NCBI GenBank assembly: GCA_964445525.1
Contig: CAYULA010000009.1
Location: 25,030-89,029 of the forward strand
Source: Penumbrarchaeum sp964445525
GTDB lineage: Archaea; Thermoplasmatota; Penumbrarchaeia; Penumbrarchaeales; Penumbrarchaeaceae
DNA length: 64,000 bases
Reading direction: 5' to 3'
The notes under the pieces are model-generated. The model was not told where the DNA came from, did not search any database, and saw only the letters and a program-made list of their open reading frames with translations. Both the position numbers and the translations under genes were made by a program. This document shows, in pieces, positions 9,356 through 17,313 of this stretch (within the stretch, counting starts at the first letter, position 1; each line of letters starts with the position of its first letter).

Positions 9356-10309
9356 TCAGTTCTTTCCCGGGGAAGCCTGCGGGGTCGGTTTTGGATCTGT
9401 TACAGGCAGTTTTTCCTTCACCTTCTCGAATCCTCCCGAAAATGTGGTGGTTATGGAAAGGGAGTTGTTGTGGCATTTGGTCACGCACCTGCCGCACTTG
9501 ATACAGTCGAGCTTGCTCTTGAGATCGTCCTTGATCGGATCGAGTCCCATGGGACAGACGCTCTTGCAGCTACCGCAACTGGTGCAGGAGCTCCTGTCGA
9601 TCTTCCTCTTGACGATGGATATCGGATTCACCAGGGAAAGAATGGCACCAAGCGGACAGAAATATCTGCACCATGCCCTGCCGTGAACCATATAGGCGAA
9701 TGCCACATAAGCCGAGAAGATCCCCACGTGGTATATGAGCCAGATAGCGCTCACGGTCTGCCATGTTAGCCAGTAAGGAATGACTCCCAGCAGGGCCCCG
9801 AAGCACATGTACCTGCAGTAGAAGATCGTGCCCGTGCCCATTGCCAGTATTACGATCCCGCCAAGATAGATGTATTTGATTCCTCTGAACCATTCGGGCG
9901 GTTTGTAGCTTCTTTTACTCACTTTGTTGAGCAGATCGTTTATGAGACCGAAAGGGCAGACCCAACCGCAAATAGCCCTTCCGAGCGCCGCCCCGAAGGC
10001 TATTACAACTCCGTACACGTAAAATGGTATCCTTGAATCGAGAACATATCTCTGGAGCATTCCTATGGGGCAGCCCAGCCATGCCAGCTCGCATGCCTGG
10101 CAGTTGAGAGTGCAGGTGATGCCGCTTGTCCGGGGAATGGCCGCATGCCAGTCCCCCGGCAGCTTGCGGAAGATTCCAAGCCTGTGGAAAGCGAACGCCA
10201 TGACCTGGGTGCCGAGCCTGAAGGCAACTCCTCCGAATCGGATAACAGCCAGAAGGCCCCCGATTATGAGGGTGTTGATGATCAGTATTACTCCGAGTTC
10301 GCCCGCCAT
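9356..10309 (-). CDS. NapH-like membrane polyferredoxin
   Basis: A 317-residue membrane protein with about five hydrophobic helices and several cysteine clusters. Two CxxxCP motifs lie at membrane faces (CGWVCPFG and CRYFCPLG). The C-terminal soluble region has two [4Fe-4S] ferredoxin motifs, CTSCGSCKSVCP and CIKCGRCVTKC, the second lacking the usual proline. An unusual CTLNCQACELAWLGCPIG cluster lies near the first third. This layout matches the NapH/NosR/YccM electron-transfer group, which moves electrons across or along the membrane. It is convergent with the shikimate operon and probably forms a unit with the small gene upstream of it. The electron donor and acceptor are not apparent. Confidence 0.82.
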   Translation of the reverse strand: MAGELGVILIINTLIIGGLLAVIRFGGVAFRLGTQVMAFAFHRLGIFRKLPGDWHAAIPRTSGITCTLNCQACELAWLGCPIGMLQRYVLDSRIPFYVYGVVIAFGAALGRAICGWVCPFGLINDLLNKVSKRSYKPPEWFRGIKYIYLGGIVILAMGTGTIFYCRYMCFGALLGVIPYWLTWQTVSAIWLIYHVGIFSAYVAFAYMVHGRAWCRYFCPLGAILSLVNPISIVKRKIDRSSCTSCGSCKSVCPMGLDPIKDDLKSKLDCIKCGRCVTKCHNNSLSITTTFSGGFEKVKEKLPVTDPKPTPQASPGKN

Positions 10310-10328
10310 CTCATCAGCTTCCGTTTTT

Positions 10329-10550
10329 TCAGTAACCTATGTGCCTTGCCCAGTCGTAGTTCGCATACTCCCTCACATACCAGTCATCTCCCATCTCGAA
10401 TGCAAGGAAGAATGCCAGTATCGCAGTAAGGAAGAATATGGTCCTCAGACGGACCACCATCTCGTCGTTTAATGTGAATTGTGAAATCTTGATCTTGATC
10501 CCCGTTACGAGATCGCTTTTTGAGACCTTTGAAATCAGGTTTGTAATCAT
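10329..10550 (-). CDS. Small single-span membrane protein
   Basis: A 73-residue protein 19 bases upstream of the polyferredoxin gene and on the same strand. It has a charged N-terminal half and one hydrophobic helix, TIFFLTAILAFFLAFEMG, followed by a short acidic and aromatic tail. The ATG at 10550 follows a purine-rich AGGGG. Its spacing and strand suggest it is a small subunit or assembly partner of the polyferredoxin. I do not recognise a family, and its shortness leaves some doubt that it is expressed. Confidence 0.55.
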   Translation of the reverse strand: MITNLISKVSKSDLVTGIKIKISQFTLNDEMVVRLRTIFFLTAILAFFLAFEMGDDWYVREYANYDWARHIGY

Positions 10551-10753
10551 CCCATCGCCCCTGGTTTTATTAATGAACCGTTTTCTATCCTGTTGAAGTT
10601 CAATATCCTTGAATATCCTATATTAATACTGTTAGGGAATTCCCGTGTATTACCCATGATTCTCCTCATGGATTCATATTTAATTCCTCTACAAAATACA
10701 ATGAAAAACACACTTTTTACATTTGGTAAACTCAATATCCGATCGATTGAATT
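10551..10753. other. Noncoding spacer with repeated TCAATATCC elements
   Basis: About 200 AT-rich bases between the 3' end of lysC and the start of the small membrane protein, both on the minus strand. TTCAATATCC (10599-10608) is followed at once by TTGAATATCC (10609-10618), and TCAATATCC recurs at 10732-10740. A palindrome GGGAATTCCC lies at 10635-10644. On the minus strand TATTAATATAGG could be a TATA element for the small gene. A lysC terminator is also expected here, but no clear T-tract was identified. Confidence 0.4.
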
Positions 10754-12214
10754 TCAATGGAGGATCTTTATCCTGTCATTGGTATTAATTGGAGTATCCG
10801 CTCCTGAAATTTCTTTTCTTATCCTCTGTTCATGGACCTTCTGTATCTCCTCCACAAGTTTGAGTATGTGGTCATTGTGCACGGTGCTCACCGCTCTTGC
10901 GAGGTCCTCTTCCCTGACTATGAAATAATATGCGGAATCGGAAAGGCCAGAAGAAATTATTCTGATGTCTATCCCCTTTTCCGAGATTATCCTGAGAATG
11001 TCCGAGGTCGAGTTGCGGTTCTCGAATATACCCTCTCCGACTATGCCAACCAGGGAGAGGCCGTTACATTTTTCGATGGATTCGATCTCCGGTATGTCCG
11101 CTGACTCTATTCTCTTCTTCAGGGGGTCCAGGTCCTCCCTGTCCATTATTATCATGATACAGCCGTTGTTGGATGTGACGGACCTTACCCTGATCCCGGA
11201 GATCTCGATCAGTCCGGCTATGTCTTTCAGAATGCTCATTCTCGAACCGATGCAGGGGCCCTTGAGCTTGATGATGCCTATGTTCCTGGTGAAGGTAACC
11301 GACCTCACATTTCCCCTGTTCAATGGATTTTCTCCCCCCACCATCGTATACTGGCCGGGATCGAAGATGTTCCTTATCACAAGCGGAATACCCTTCCCTG
11401 TAAGAGGTTCCACCGTTCTGGGGTGAATGATCAGGGCTCCGTAAAAGGAAAGTTCGGATGCCTCCTCGTAGGTGAGGTCCCTTATCATTCTCGCCCCCTC
11501 TATGATCCTGGGATCGGCGCTCATGAAACCGGGTACATCCTTCCATATCTCCACCAGATCGGCCCCCGCAAGGTTCGCTATTACGGCCGAGGTATAGTCG
11601 CTTCCGTTCCTTCCGAAACATATGGACTCGCCTTCATGGTCACTACCGTAAAAACCCGTAACGATCGGTATGATGCCCTCATCGAGAAGAGGTTTGAGGA
11701 CATCGTTCACAGCTTTCCTGGATGCTTCGAGATCAACGGTCCCGTTCAGGAAAAAACCCTTCGCCCTGAGTCCGATCTCCTCTGAAGTCAGAGGAAGGGA
11801 CCTGATTCCCCTCTCTTTCAGGGCGCTGCTGAGTATGTGAATGGACATTCTCTCTCCGTAGGTGAGGACCCTGTCGCGAATGTTGGGAGGAATGCTTTCG
11901 GCTCCTTTCAAGCCGAGAAGAGTTCCCTTCAGTCCCTGGGTCAGTCCTTCTATCATTGATCTGGTTCCTGAGAGGTTCTTCGGGGAGCTGATGCAGTTTT
12001 CAATCATATTCAGATGAGAATCCCTTACCCTGCGGACAAGACGCTTTATGGAGCCCTTGTTGAGGTTCTCCGGGGCTGCCATTGATTCAAGCAAATTGGT
12101 GATCCCGTCAAGGGCGGAGAGTACCACTATTCTTCTCTCCCCGGTTGAACCTATTATTCCGCAGACCCTCTCAATATCGGCCGGGGAGGACATGATGGAA
12201 CCTCCGAACTTCAT
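10754..12214 (-). CDS. lysC: Aspartate kinase
   Basis: Phosphorylates aspartate, the entry to lysine, threonine and methionine synthesis and, here, to aspartate semialdehyde. I chose the ATG at 12214 (486 residues) because it starts directly at the conserved MKFGGS motif and lies just past the asd stop codon; a longer form would overlap asd by 100 bases. Visible are KFGGS at the N-terminus, GFYGSDHEGES and FGRNGSDYTSA in the middle, the VEIWKDVPGFMSADPR segment, and two C-terminal ACT-type regulatory domains, which suggests feedback control. The semialdehyde also feeds the ADH synthase of the nearby shikimate operon. Confidence 0.93.
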   Translation of the reverse strand: MKFGGSIMSSPADIERVCGIIGSTGERRIVVLSALDGITNLLESMAAPENLNKGSIKRLVRRVRDSHLNMIENCISSPKNLSGTRSMIEGLTQGLKGTLLGLKGAESIPPNIRDRVLTYGERMSIHILSSALKERGIRSLPLTSEEIGLRAKGFFLNGTVDLEASRKAVNDVLKPLLDEGIIPIVTGFYGSDHEGESICFGRNGSDYTSAVIANLAGADLVEIWKDVPGFMSADPRIIEGARMIRDLTYEEASELSFYGALIIHPRTVEPLTGKGIPLVIRNIFDPGQYTMVGGENPLNRGNVRSVTFTRNIGIIKLKGPCIGSRMSILKDIAGLIEISGIRVRSVTSNNGCIMIIMDREDLDPLKKRIESADIPEIESIEKCNGLSLVGIVGEGIFENRNSTSDILRIISEKGIDIRIISSGLSDSAYYFIVREEDLARAVSTVHNDHILKLVEEIQKVHEQRIRKEISGADTPINTNDRIKILH

Positions 12215-12218
12215 CACC

Positions 12219-13253
12219 TTAATCCTTACCACCCCCCAGGAATCCCTCCCTGAGCGCGAGTTCGGCGCTGAGGATGGCATTTCCAGCCCCTCCCCTGATT
12301 GTATTGTTGACAAGGGCAAAGAAACTCAACACATTCGCTCTCTTCCTGATTCTCCCGACGCTGACCGACATTCCCTTGACCGGAAATCCGTTCGAGGCGT
12401 CCTTCATGGGCTGCGGCCTGTCCCTGTCCTTGACAAGTATTACCGGTCTTTCAGGGGAGGAATAGAGGCCCTCCAATTTCTCCATGGATTCGAAGGCGTC
12501 ATGAATATCGGTCAGTTCAGCATCCATGCCCAGATCAACATTGACCGATAGAAGGTGACCGTTTCTGACAGGTACCCTGGTGCAGCTGGGATGGACCGGT
12601 ATCCTCTTCCCCAGTATCTTGGAGGTTTCCCTCTCCATCTTCTCCTCCTCTTTCTCTATGAAAGGTACAATGTTTCCAAGCATTGTCAATGAGGGAGGAC
12701 CCGGGTATCCGGCACCGGAGATTGCCTGATAGGTTGATACGAACACCCTTTCTGGTTCGAATCCGATAAGAGGTTTGAGGGCCATTACAAGTCCCGCCGT
12801 TGAACAGTTGGGATTGGTTACGATGAAGCCCCCGGGATAGGTTTCCTGCATCTTTATTGAAGCGAGATGGTCGGCGTTCACCTCAGGGATAAGTATCGGC
12901 ACGTTTTCGTCCATCCTGTGGGTGGCCGAATTGGAGAAAACAGGGAAACCGCTGCCTGCCGCTTCCGCTTCCATGTCCCTGCGTAGGTTCCCGGGAAGGG
13001 CAGAAAATACAAGATCGATATGATTTTCTTTCAGAAGCGATGCATCGAATTCGTTCAGGGTCATATCGGAGATCTCAGGGGGCACCTCACTTTCCAGCTG
13101 CCAGCTTGCCGCTTTTTCGTAGCTTCTTCCTGAATTCCGCTCAGAGCAAAAAAGAAGCTCCAGACGAAAATCGGGATGCCGATCCAGGAGCTGGACGAAC
13201 CTCTGTCCCATCATTCCAGTGGATCCCATCAGAGCGCATCTCAGATATCCCAT
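12219..13253 (-). CDS. asd: Aspartate-semialdehyde dehydrogenase
   Basis: Reduces aspartyl phosphate to L-aspartate semialdehyde with NADPH. The 344-residue protein has the Rossmann loop MGSTGMMGQRF (9-19), the catalytic cysteine Cys150 in NPNCSTAG, the ISGAGYPG segment, and the CTRVPVRNGH region carrying the acid/base histidine. The form resembles the archaeal/fungal branch. The ATG follows AAGGGGGAAA. The gene precedes lysC by four bases, so the two are co-expressed and supply both the aspartate amino acid family and the archaeal shikimate pathway. Confidence 0.93.
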   Translation of the reverse strand: MGYLRCALMGSTGMMGQRFVQLLDRHPDFRLELLFCSERNSGRSYEKAASWQLESEVPPEISDMTLNEFDASLLKENHIDLVFSALPGNLRRDMEAEAAGSGFPVFSNSATHRMDENVPILIPEVNADHLASIKMQETYPGGFIVTNPNCSTAGLVMALKPLIGFEPERVFVSTYQAISGAGYPGPPSLTMLGNIVPFIEKEEEKMERETSKILGKRIPVHPSCTRVPVRNGHLLSVNVDLGMDAELTDIHDAFESMEKLEGLYSSPERPVILVKDRDRPQPMKDASNGFPVKGMSVSVGRIRKRANVLSFFALVNNTIRGGAGNAILSAELALREGFLGGGKD

Positions 13254-13387
13254 CGGATTTCCCCCTTTTTTCTCCGGTCCGTTCCTTATCCCCTTGAATT
13301 CTTATTCCGTTCTCCCTGTTGACCCAGTCTGCTGTTTTTATTGTAAAACTATCGCCGATAATCCCTCGATCGGATAATTGGCACTTT

Positions 13388-14167
13388 TCAGATATTTTTC
13401 TCCGCCGCCAGGAGAGCGGCTCCTGTTGCGGTGACTATCTGCGGCTTTTCAGGGACGTACATCTTCCTCCCCAGCTCCTTTTCCATCGCATGGACCATTC
13501 CGATGTTCTTCGCCGGTCCCCCGTCGAAAAAGACAACTTCATTGACGCCCACCTTCTTTGCCATTGCGACCAATCTCCTAGCTACCGCTTTGTGTATCCC
13601 CATTATTATATCTTCCTTGGGAACTCCCTCGAATATGAGATTGGCCACCTCGGATTTGGCAAAAACGAGGCAGGTCGTGGTTATATCAACTGGATCCTTG
13701 CTCGTAAGCGAAAGAGGCCCCATCTCGTCAAGCGGGACCTCGAGGACCTTGGCGAGCACCTCGAGGAATCTCCCGGTTCCTGCGGCGCATTTATCGTTCA
13801 TTGCGAAGTTGATCATCTTGAGATCATCATCCATGGCTATGACCTTTGTATCCTGGCCCCCGATGTCGATAATCGTCCTCACTCCGAGTTCGGCTCCCAG
13901 CCACTGGACGCCTCTCGCGTTGGCGGATATCTCCGAGATATTGTCATGAGCCAGGGTGGTCACCCTTCTGCCGTAGCCGGTTGATGTGATGTGCTCGATA
14001 TCTTTAAGCTTCAAACCCGACATCTCGAGAGCCCGGTCCAGAACCTCCCGGGATGAGATATCATGATCGTGGCCCGTGGGTGCCACTCCGAATCCGACCC
14101 TTTCCCCGTCCTTCAGAATAACGGCCTTGACGTAGGTGGAACCCAGATCGATGCCTGCCGTGATCAA
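13388..14167 (-). CDS. HgdC/BadF-type ATP-dependent reductase component 1
   Basis: A 259-residue ASKHA-fold ATPase of the BadF/BadG/BcrA/BcrD/HgdC family, which uses ATP to drive one electron at very low potential into a partner enzyme. The start is a TTG at 14167 that overlaps the upstream stop (TTGA) and gives the normal MITAGIDLGSTYVK N-terminus. The phosphate loop GIDLGST, the DIGGQDTK motif, and the two cysteines that hold the bridging [4Fe-4S] cluster (Cys127 in NDKCAAGTG and Cys166 in TTTCLVFA) are present. These are the same positions I recall for the HgdC of Acidaminococcus fermentans. It is the last gene of a coupled operon; the next gene upstream encodes a paralogue, suggesting a heterodimer. 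Confidence 0.88.
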   Translation of the reverse strand: MITAGIDLGSTYVKAVILKDGERVGFGVAPTGHDHDISSREVLDRALEMSGLKLKDIEHITSTGYGRRVTTLAHDNISEISANARGVQWLGAELGVRTIIDIGGQDTKVIAMDDDLKMINFAMNDKCAAGTGRFLEVLAKVLEVPLDEMGPLSLTSKDPVDITTTCLVFAKSEVANLIFEGVPKEDIIMGIHKAVARRLVAMAKKVGVNEVVFFDGGPAKNIGMVHAMEKELGRKMYVPEKPQIVTATGAALLAAEKNI

Positions 14168-15036
14168 GCCGACCACCTCAGGAACCTCTTGAGGAACGGC
14201 TGCCTGGTTTCGCTTTTCTCCACCGGTGAAATTTCGCATTTCCTGTCCACCTTTCTCGGGGCGAGAAGGGCGGCTCCCAGTGCTCCCACAAGATGCGGAT
14301 CTTCCGGAACCGTCATTTCCCTGTCGATCTCCTTTCCGATCTCCTCCACAACGCCAAGGTTTCTGGCCACCCCCCCGCATACCATCACCTTGCCCTTGGA
14401 CCTGGTCGTGTTCACAAGCGATATGATCTTTCTTGCCACCATCTGATGAAGGCCCGCCAGTATATCGTCGGTTGCCTTTCCCTTGGCTATCAGAGAGACC
14501 ACCTCGGATTCCGCGAACACCGTGCATGTGGCATTTACGTGCTCTGCCATCTTTGAATGGAGTGATCTTTCCCCGATATCGTCAACCTCCACCTCGAGTG
14601 CCATCGCCATGGTGTCCATGAAACAGCCTGTTCCCGTGGAGCATTTGTCGTTGGTCCTGAAATCCGCTATGATCCCCATCTCTCCCATTCTCATTACCCT
14701 CACGCCGTGGCCCCCGATGTCAACCACTATCTCGCAATCCGGATCGAGGCTGTGAGCTCCCCTTGCAAAAGCCGTTATCTCCGTCCTGGCAAGGTCAGCC
14801 TCTTTCACGGATCTTCTTCCCTGGCCTGTGGACACGATGTGAGAAATGTCATTTCTTTCAATTTTTTTCTCTTCAAGAACACCTGAAAGCATGGATCCCG
14901 CAAGCTTTCCCGGTTCCATTGTCGTGTTCTTCACAACGGAACCCACCACCTCCTCGCCGTTTTTCAGGAGTAGGACCTTGGTTGCAATGGCCCCGACATC
15001 GATTCCAACGTCGTATGTATCTTTCTCAGCCCCCAT
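14164..15036 (-). CDS. HgdC/BadF-type ATP-dependent reductase component 2
   Basis: A 290-residue paralogue of the next gene downstream. It keeps GIDVGAIATK, NDKCSTGTG (Cys132) and ATCTVFAESE (Cys171), so the interface cluster is probably intact. The motif that reads DIGGQD in canonical activators is DIGGHG here, replacing a Gln-Asp pair thought to touch the nucleotide; this subunit may hydrolyse ATP poorly or play a regulatory role, as in asymmetric BcrA/BcrD-type pairs. The ATG at 15036 follows GGAGGGAGGGTG; a GTG three bases upstream is an alternative. It overlaps the dehydratase-like gene upstream by about 11 bases. Confidence 0.86.
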   Translation of the reverse strand: MGAEKDTYDVGIDVGAIATKVLLLKNGEEVVGSVVKNTTMEPGKLAGSMLSGVLEEKKIERNDISHIVSTGQGRRSVKEADLARTEITAFARGAHSLDPDCEIVVDIGGHGVRVMRMGEMGIIADFRTNDKCSTGTGCFMDTMAMALEVEVDDIGERSLHSKMAEHVNATCTVFAESEVVSLIAKGKATDDILAGLHQMVARKIISLVNTTRSKGKVMVCGGVARNLGVVEEIGKEIDREMTVPEDPHLVGALGAALLAPRKVDRKCEISPVEKSETRQPFLKRFLRWSA

Positions 15037-16339
15037 CACCCTCCCTCCTTGCCTTCAGCATCTCCACGAAAGCTTCCACCCTGGTCCTCACCTGCTCCAC
15101 ATCTCCCTCGTCATACTCGCTTTCTAACTTGACCATGGGTATTCCCGCCTCTCTGAGGGAGACCTCGATCTTGGTTGCTTCCAGATTGTTGAGATGGCAG
15201 CCTCTGAGAGTATGGAATACGACCCCCTCCACACCAAAGACCCTGATGGAATCCTTCAACCTCCTCAATCTCTCGTCGTTGGGGGAGAAGCAGGGGCATG
15301 TGCAGGGAAAGAAATACCTCTCCGCAAGAGCCCTTATGATACCTTTTTTGGTTATGCCGTCAAGCATCACCGGATCGGACATCAACCTGAACCCGGTGCA
15401 GAGCTCGTCATGGACTATGGTCCCTCCGCTCTCCTCCACTATGGATGGGATCTTGAAGTTGGGATACATCATAGGTGAACCCGCAAGCAGGACCCTGGCC
15501 GCACCCTCTTCTCCCGCCACCTTGCCCTCTTTCATCATCCTCTCCAGCTCCTGTATCAATTCTGAAGTTTTTCTGTTCCATCTTTCGATGTCATCCACCT
15601 GGGATGCCTGTACAACCAGCATGGCATCCTGGCCGGAGATAGGATGCTTCCTCGAGCTTCTGAGCTCCAGCATCCTTGACCAGAGTTCATGAGCCCTGTT
15701 CCATTTCTTTATCTCTTTTACCAGGGCCTTTCTGCTAACCTTTTTCCCGGTCAATTCCTGCAGCTTTCTGCCCAGGTATTCCAGCTCCCTTATCCAAAGT
15801 TCTGACCCCGTCTCACCTATCTTCACCCTTGGTATGTTCATCATCACGACGGGAACCCAGTCCTCCAGGATTTCCGCCAGCTTCATCTTGCCGTCGCATG
15901 TGGCAGGGCCCACCACCATGTCGATATTGTCGGTGAGAGGATTGGATTCCACCATCTTGGATCCCAGGGTGGATTTCACCATGGGGCAGAGTCCCGCATC
16001 TCCCAGAAGCTCGTTCGCGGGATGGACCGGTTCGTAATAGCCGGAGCACAACCTGACGTTCTTTGCACCGGAGGCGTTTATCAGTTCAAGGGGGACCATT
16101 ACACACATTGTTCCGACTACCTTTCCTCCCTTCTCCCTGAAATCCTCCAGCTCCTGGGACCTCACCCCGGAATATTTCATGACCTCGTCGAAATAGGACA
16201 TGGTCTTTGCCCTCACCTTCTGTGATTTCAGTCTCTCATGAGAGCCGGCCTCCATTTCCCTGGACCTCCTTATGGTCCTCTCCTTCTGCTCTCTTGAGAA
16301 GTATCCTTCCCTGTCCTTGAGATATCTGCCCTCGGTCAT
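15026..16339 (-). CDS. 2-hydroxyacyl-CoA dehydratase / double-cubane-cluster protein
   Basis: A 437-residue member of the HgdB/BcrB/BcrC family, iron-sulfur proteins reduced by HgdC-type ATPases. I chose the ATG at 16339, which overlaps the upstream stop (ATGA) and follows AGGAG. Cysteines lie in TMCVMVP, RLCSGYY, GLCPMV, GPATCDGK, DELCTG, the unusual FFPCTCPCFSP cluster and the C-terminal LRGCHLNN. The C-terminal GIPMVKLESEYDEG segment is typical of the family. True dehydratases and benzoyl-CoA reductases need two different subunits of this type, but only one gene is present. That fits a homodimeric double-cubane protein at least as well; the substrate is unknown. Confidence 0.82.
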   Translation of the reverse strand: MTEGRYLKDREGYFSREQKERTIRRSREMEAGSHERLKSQKVRAKTMSYFDEVMKYSGVRSQELEDFREKGGKVVGTMCVMVPLELINASGAKNVRLCSGYYEPVHPANELLGDAGLCPMVKSTLGSKMVESNPLTDNIDMVVGPATCDGKMKLAEILEDWVPVVMMNIPRVKIGETGSELWIRELEYLGRKLQELTGKKVSRKALVKEIKKWNRAHELWSRMLELRSSRKHPISGQDAMLVVQASQVDDIERWNRKTSELIQELERMMKEGKVAGEEGAARVLLAGSPMMYPNFKIPSIVEESGGTIVHDELCTGFRLMSDPVMLDGITKKGIIRALAERYFFPCTCPCFSPNDERLRRLKDSIRVFGVEGVVFHTLRGCHLNNLEATKIEVSLREAGIPMVKLESEYDEGDVEQVRTRVEAFVEMLKARREGDGG

Positions 16340-17313
16340 GTCTTCCTGTCTCCTTTTGAGATGAGATTCCCGGGACCTTTTCTTATCCTCGGCCTCTTCG
16401 AGCTGACAACAGTAAACGGCCCGTAGTTGAGGGAAAGGCATCCCTCCTCGGGACAGTACTCCACGCATTTCCCGCACAGGGTACAGTCCTCACCACCAAC
16501 ATCGTCGCTTTCCATATCATCATAGACCCTATCATGGTCAAGTGGACAGACCCTGGTGCATATCCTGCACCTGGTGCATTTGTCCGGATCCTTTCTGAGC
16601 ATGGGTACGGAGGTCCTCGCGAACAGGGCCATGAGTCCCCCCATCGGGCAGATCCTGCAAAATGCCATGGGTATGAAGAAAGCGGTTCCAAGGAAGAGCC
16701 CCAGTGATAGAATGGCGATCCATGGAAGTCCCGCGGACCATGGTTCCAGGCCGAAGATCTGCTGGGCTAAGGTGAAAAATCCCTTGGCTGGACATATCTG
16801 GCAGAAGGGAAGGGCAAATGTGGATTGGCACCCTGCAAGTCCAAGGGCCGATATCCCGATGGGAACCGATATCAGGACCGTGAGGAATATTATTGCATAT
16901 TTGATCCTCCTCAGCATTACCCTGGTTTTGAAGTTAAGGCGGACCCTGGGAATTCTGAGAAGTTCCCTGAGCTTTTCCAGGCCCTCCTGCACGAGTCCGA
17001 AGGGGCACATCCACGAGCACCATATTCTGCCCAATAGAACTACCATCAGTAGGATTACCGCCATCATTATGGCCACGCTGATGTAGCTCTCGGCCCAGCC
17101 CGAGGTCAGGCCGTCCTGGAGTTGATAGTAATAACATGATGTGGGTGCGTCGTTTATATACCTGCAGGACGCGTTGGGAAGGAATATCCTTCTGAATACG
17201 GGATAGGTTCCGAAAGGTGGAAGACCCCACAACTGGCCCAATACGAAACCGAAGGCGGCAAGCTGAAAAATGAACCTGAAAGGGCGGATGTTTTTTCCCT
17301 TGAAGGTCCCCAT
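16336..17313 (-). CDS. NapH-like membrane ferredoxin
   Basis: A 325-residue membrane protein with about five helices. I chose the ATG at 17313, which shares one base with the upstream stop (TGATG). CSWMCPFGLVQ and CRICPMGG flank membrane segments, FCQICPAKG lies between them, and the C-terminal domain has two [4Fe-4S] motifs, CTRCRICTRVCP and CTLCGKCVEYCP. A loop rich in cysteine (ASCRYINDAPTSCYYY) faces the N-terminal side. Its stop overlaps the dehydratase-like gene, so an electron path from the membrane through this protein to the ATPases and the double-cubane-type protein is a natural reading; that path is inference. Confidence 0.85.
   Translation of the reverse strand: MGTFKGKNIRPFRFIFQLAAFGFVLGQLWGLPPFGTYPVFRRIFLPNASCRYINDAPTSCYYYQLQDGLTSGWAESYISVAIMMAVILLMVVLLGRIWCSWMCPFGLVQEGLEKLRELLRIPRVRLNFKTRVMLRRIKYAIIFLTVLISVPIGISALGLAGCQSTFALPFCQICPAKGFFTLAQQIFGLEPWSAGLPWIAILSLGLFLGTAFFIPMAFCRICPMGGLMALFARTSVPMLRKDPDKCTRCRICTRVCPLDHDRVYDDMESDDVGGEDCTLCGKCVEYCPEEGCLSLNYGPFTVVSSKRPRIRKGPGNLISKGDRKT

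Noticed and set aside
10635..10644. Palindrome GGGAATTCCC
   Set aside because: Ten bases, single copy, and no clear relation to a promoter; likely chance in a spacer.
10547..10735. 62-codon minus-strand reading frame whose stop overlaps the small membrane protein start
   Set aside because: It begins with TTG, has no convincing ribosome site, and its sequence spans repeated and palindromic noncoding elements. The ATGA overlap may be chance.
14168..14527. N-terminal extension of the first HgdC-type ATPase
   Set aside because: The extra 120 residues lie over the paralogue gene in another frame and are low-complexity Gly/Arg. The TTG at 14167 gives the family's normal N-terminus.
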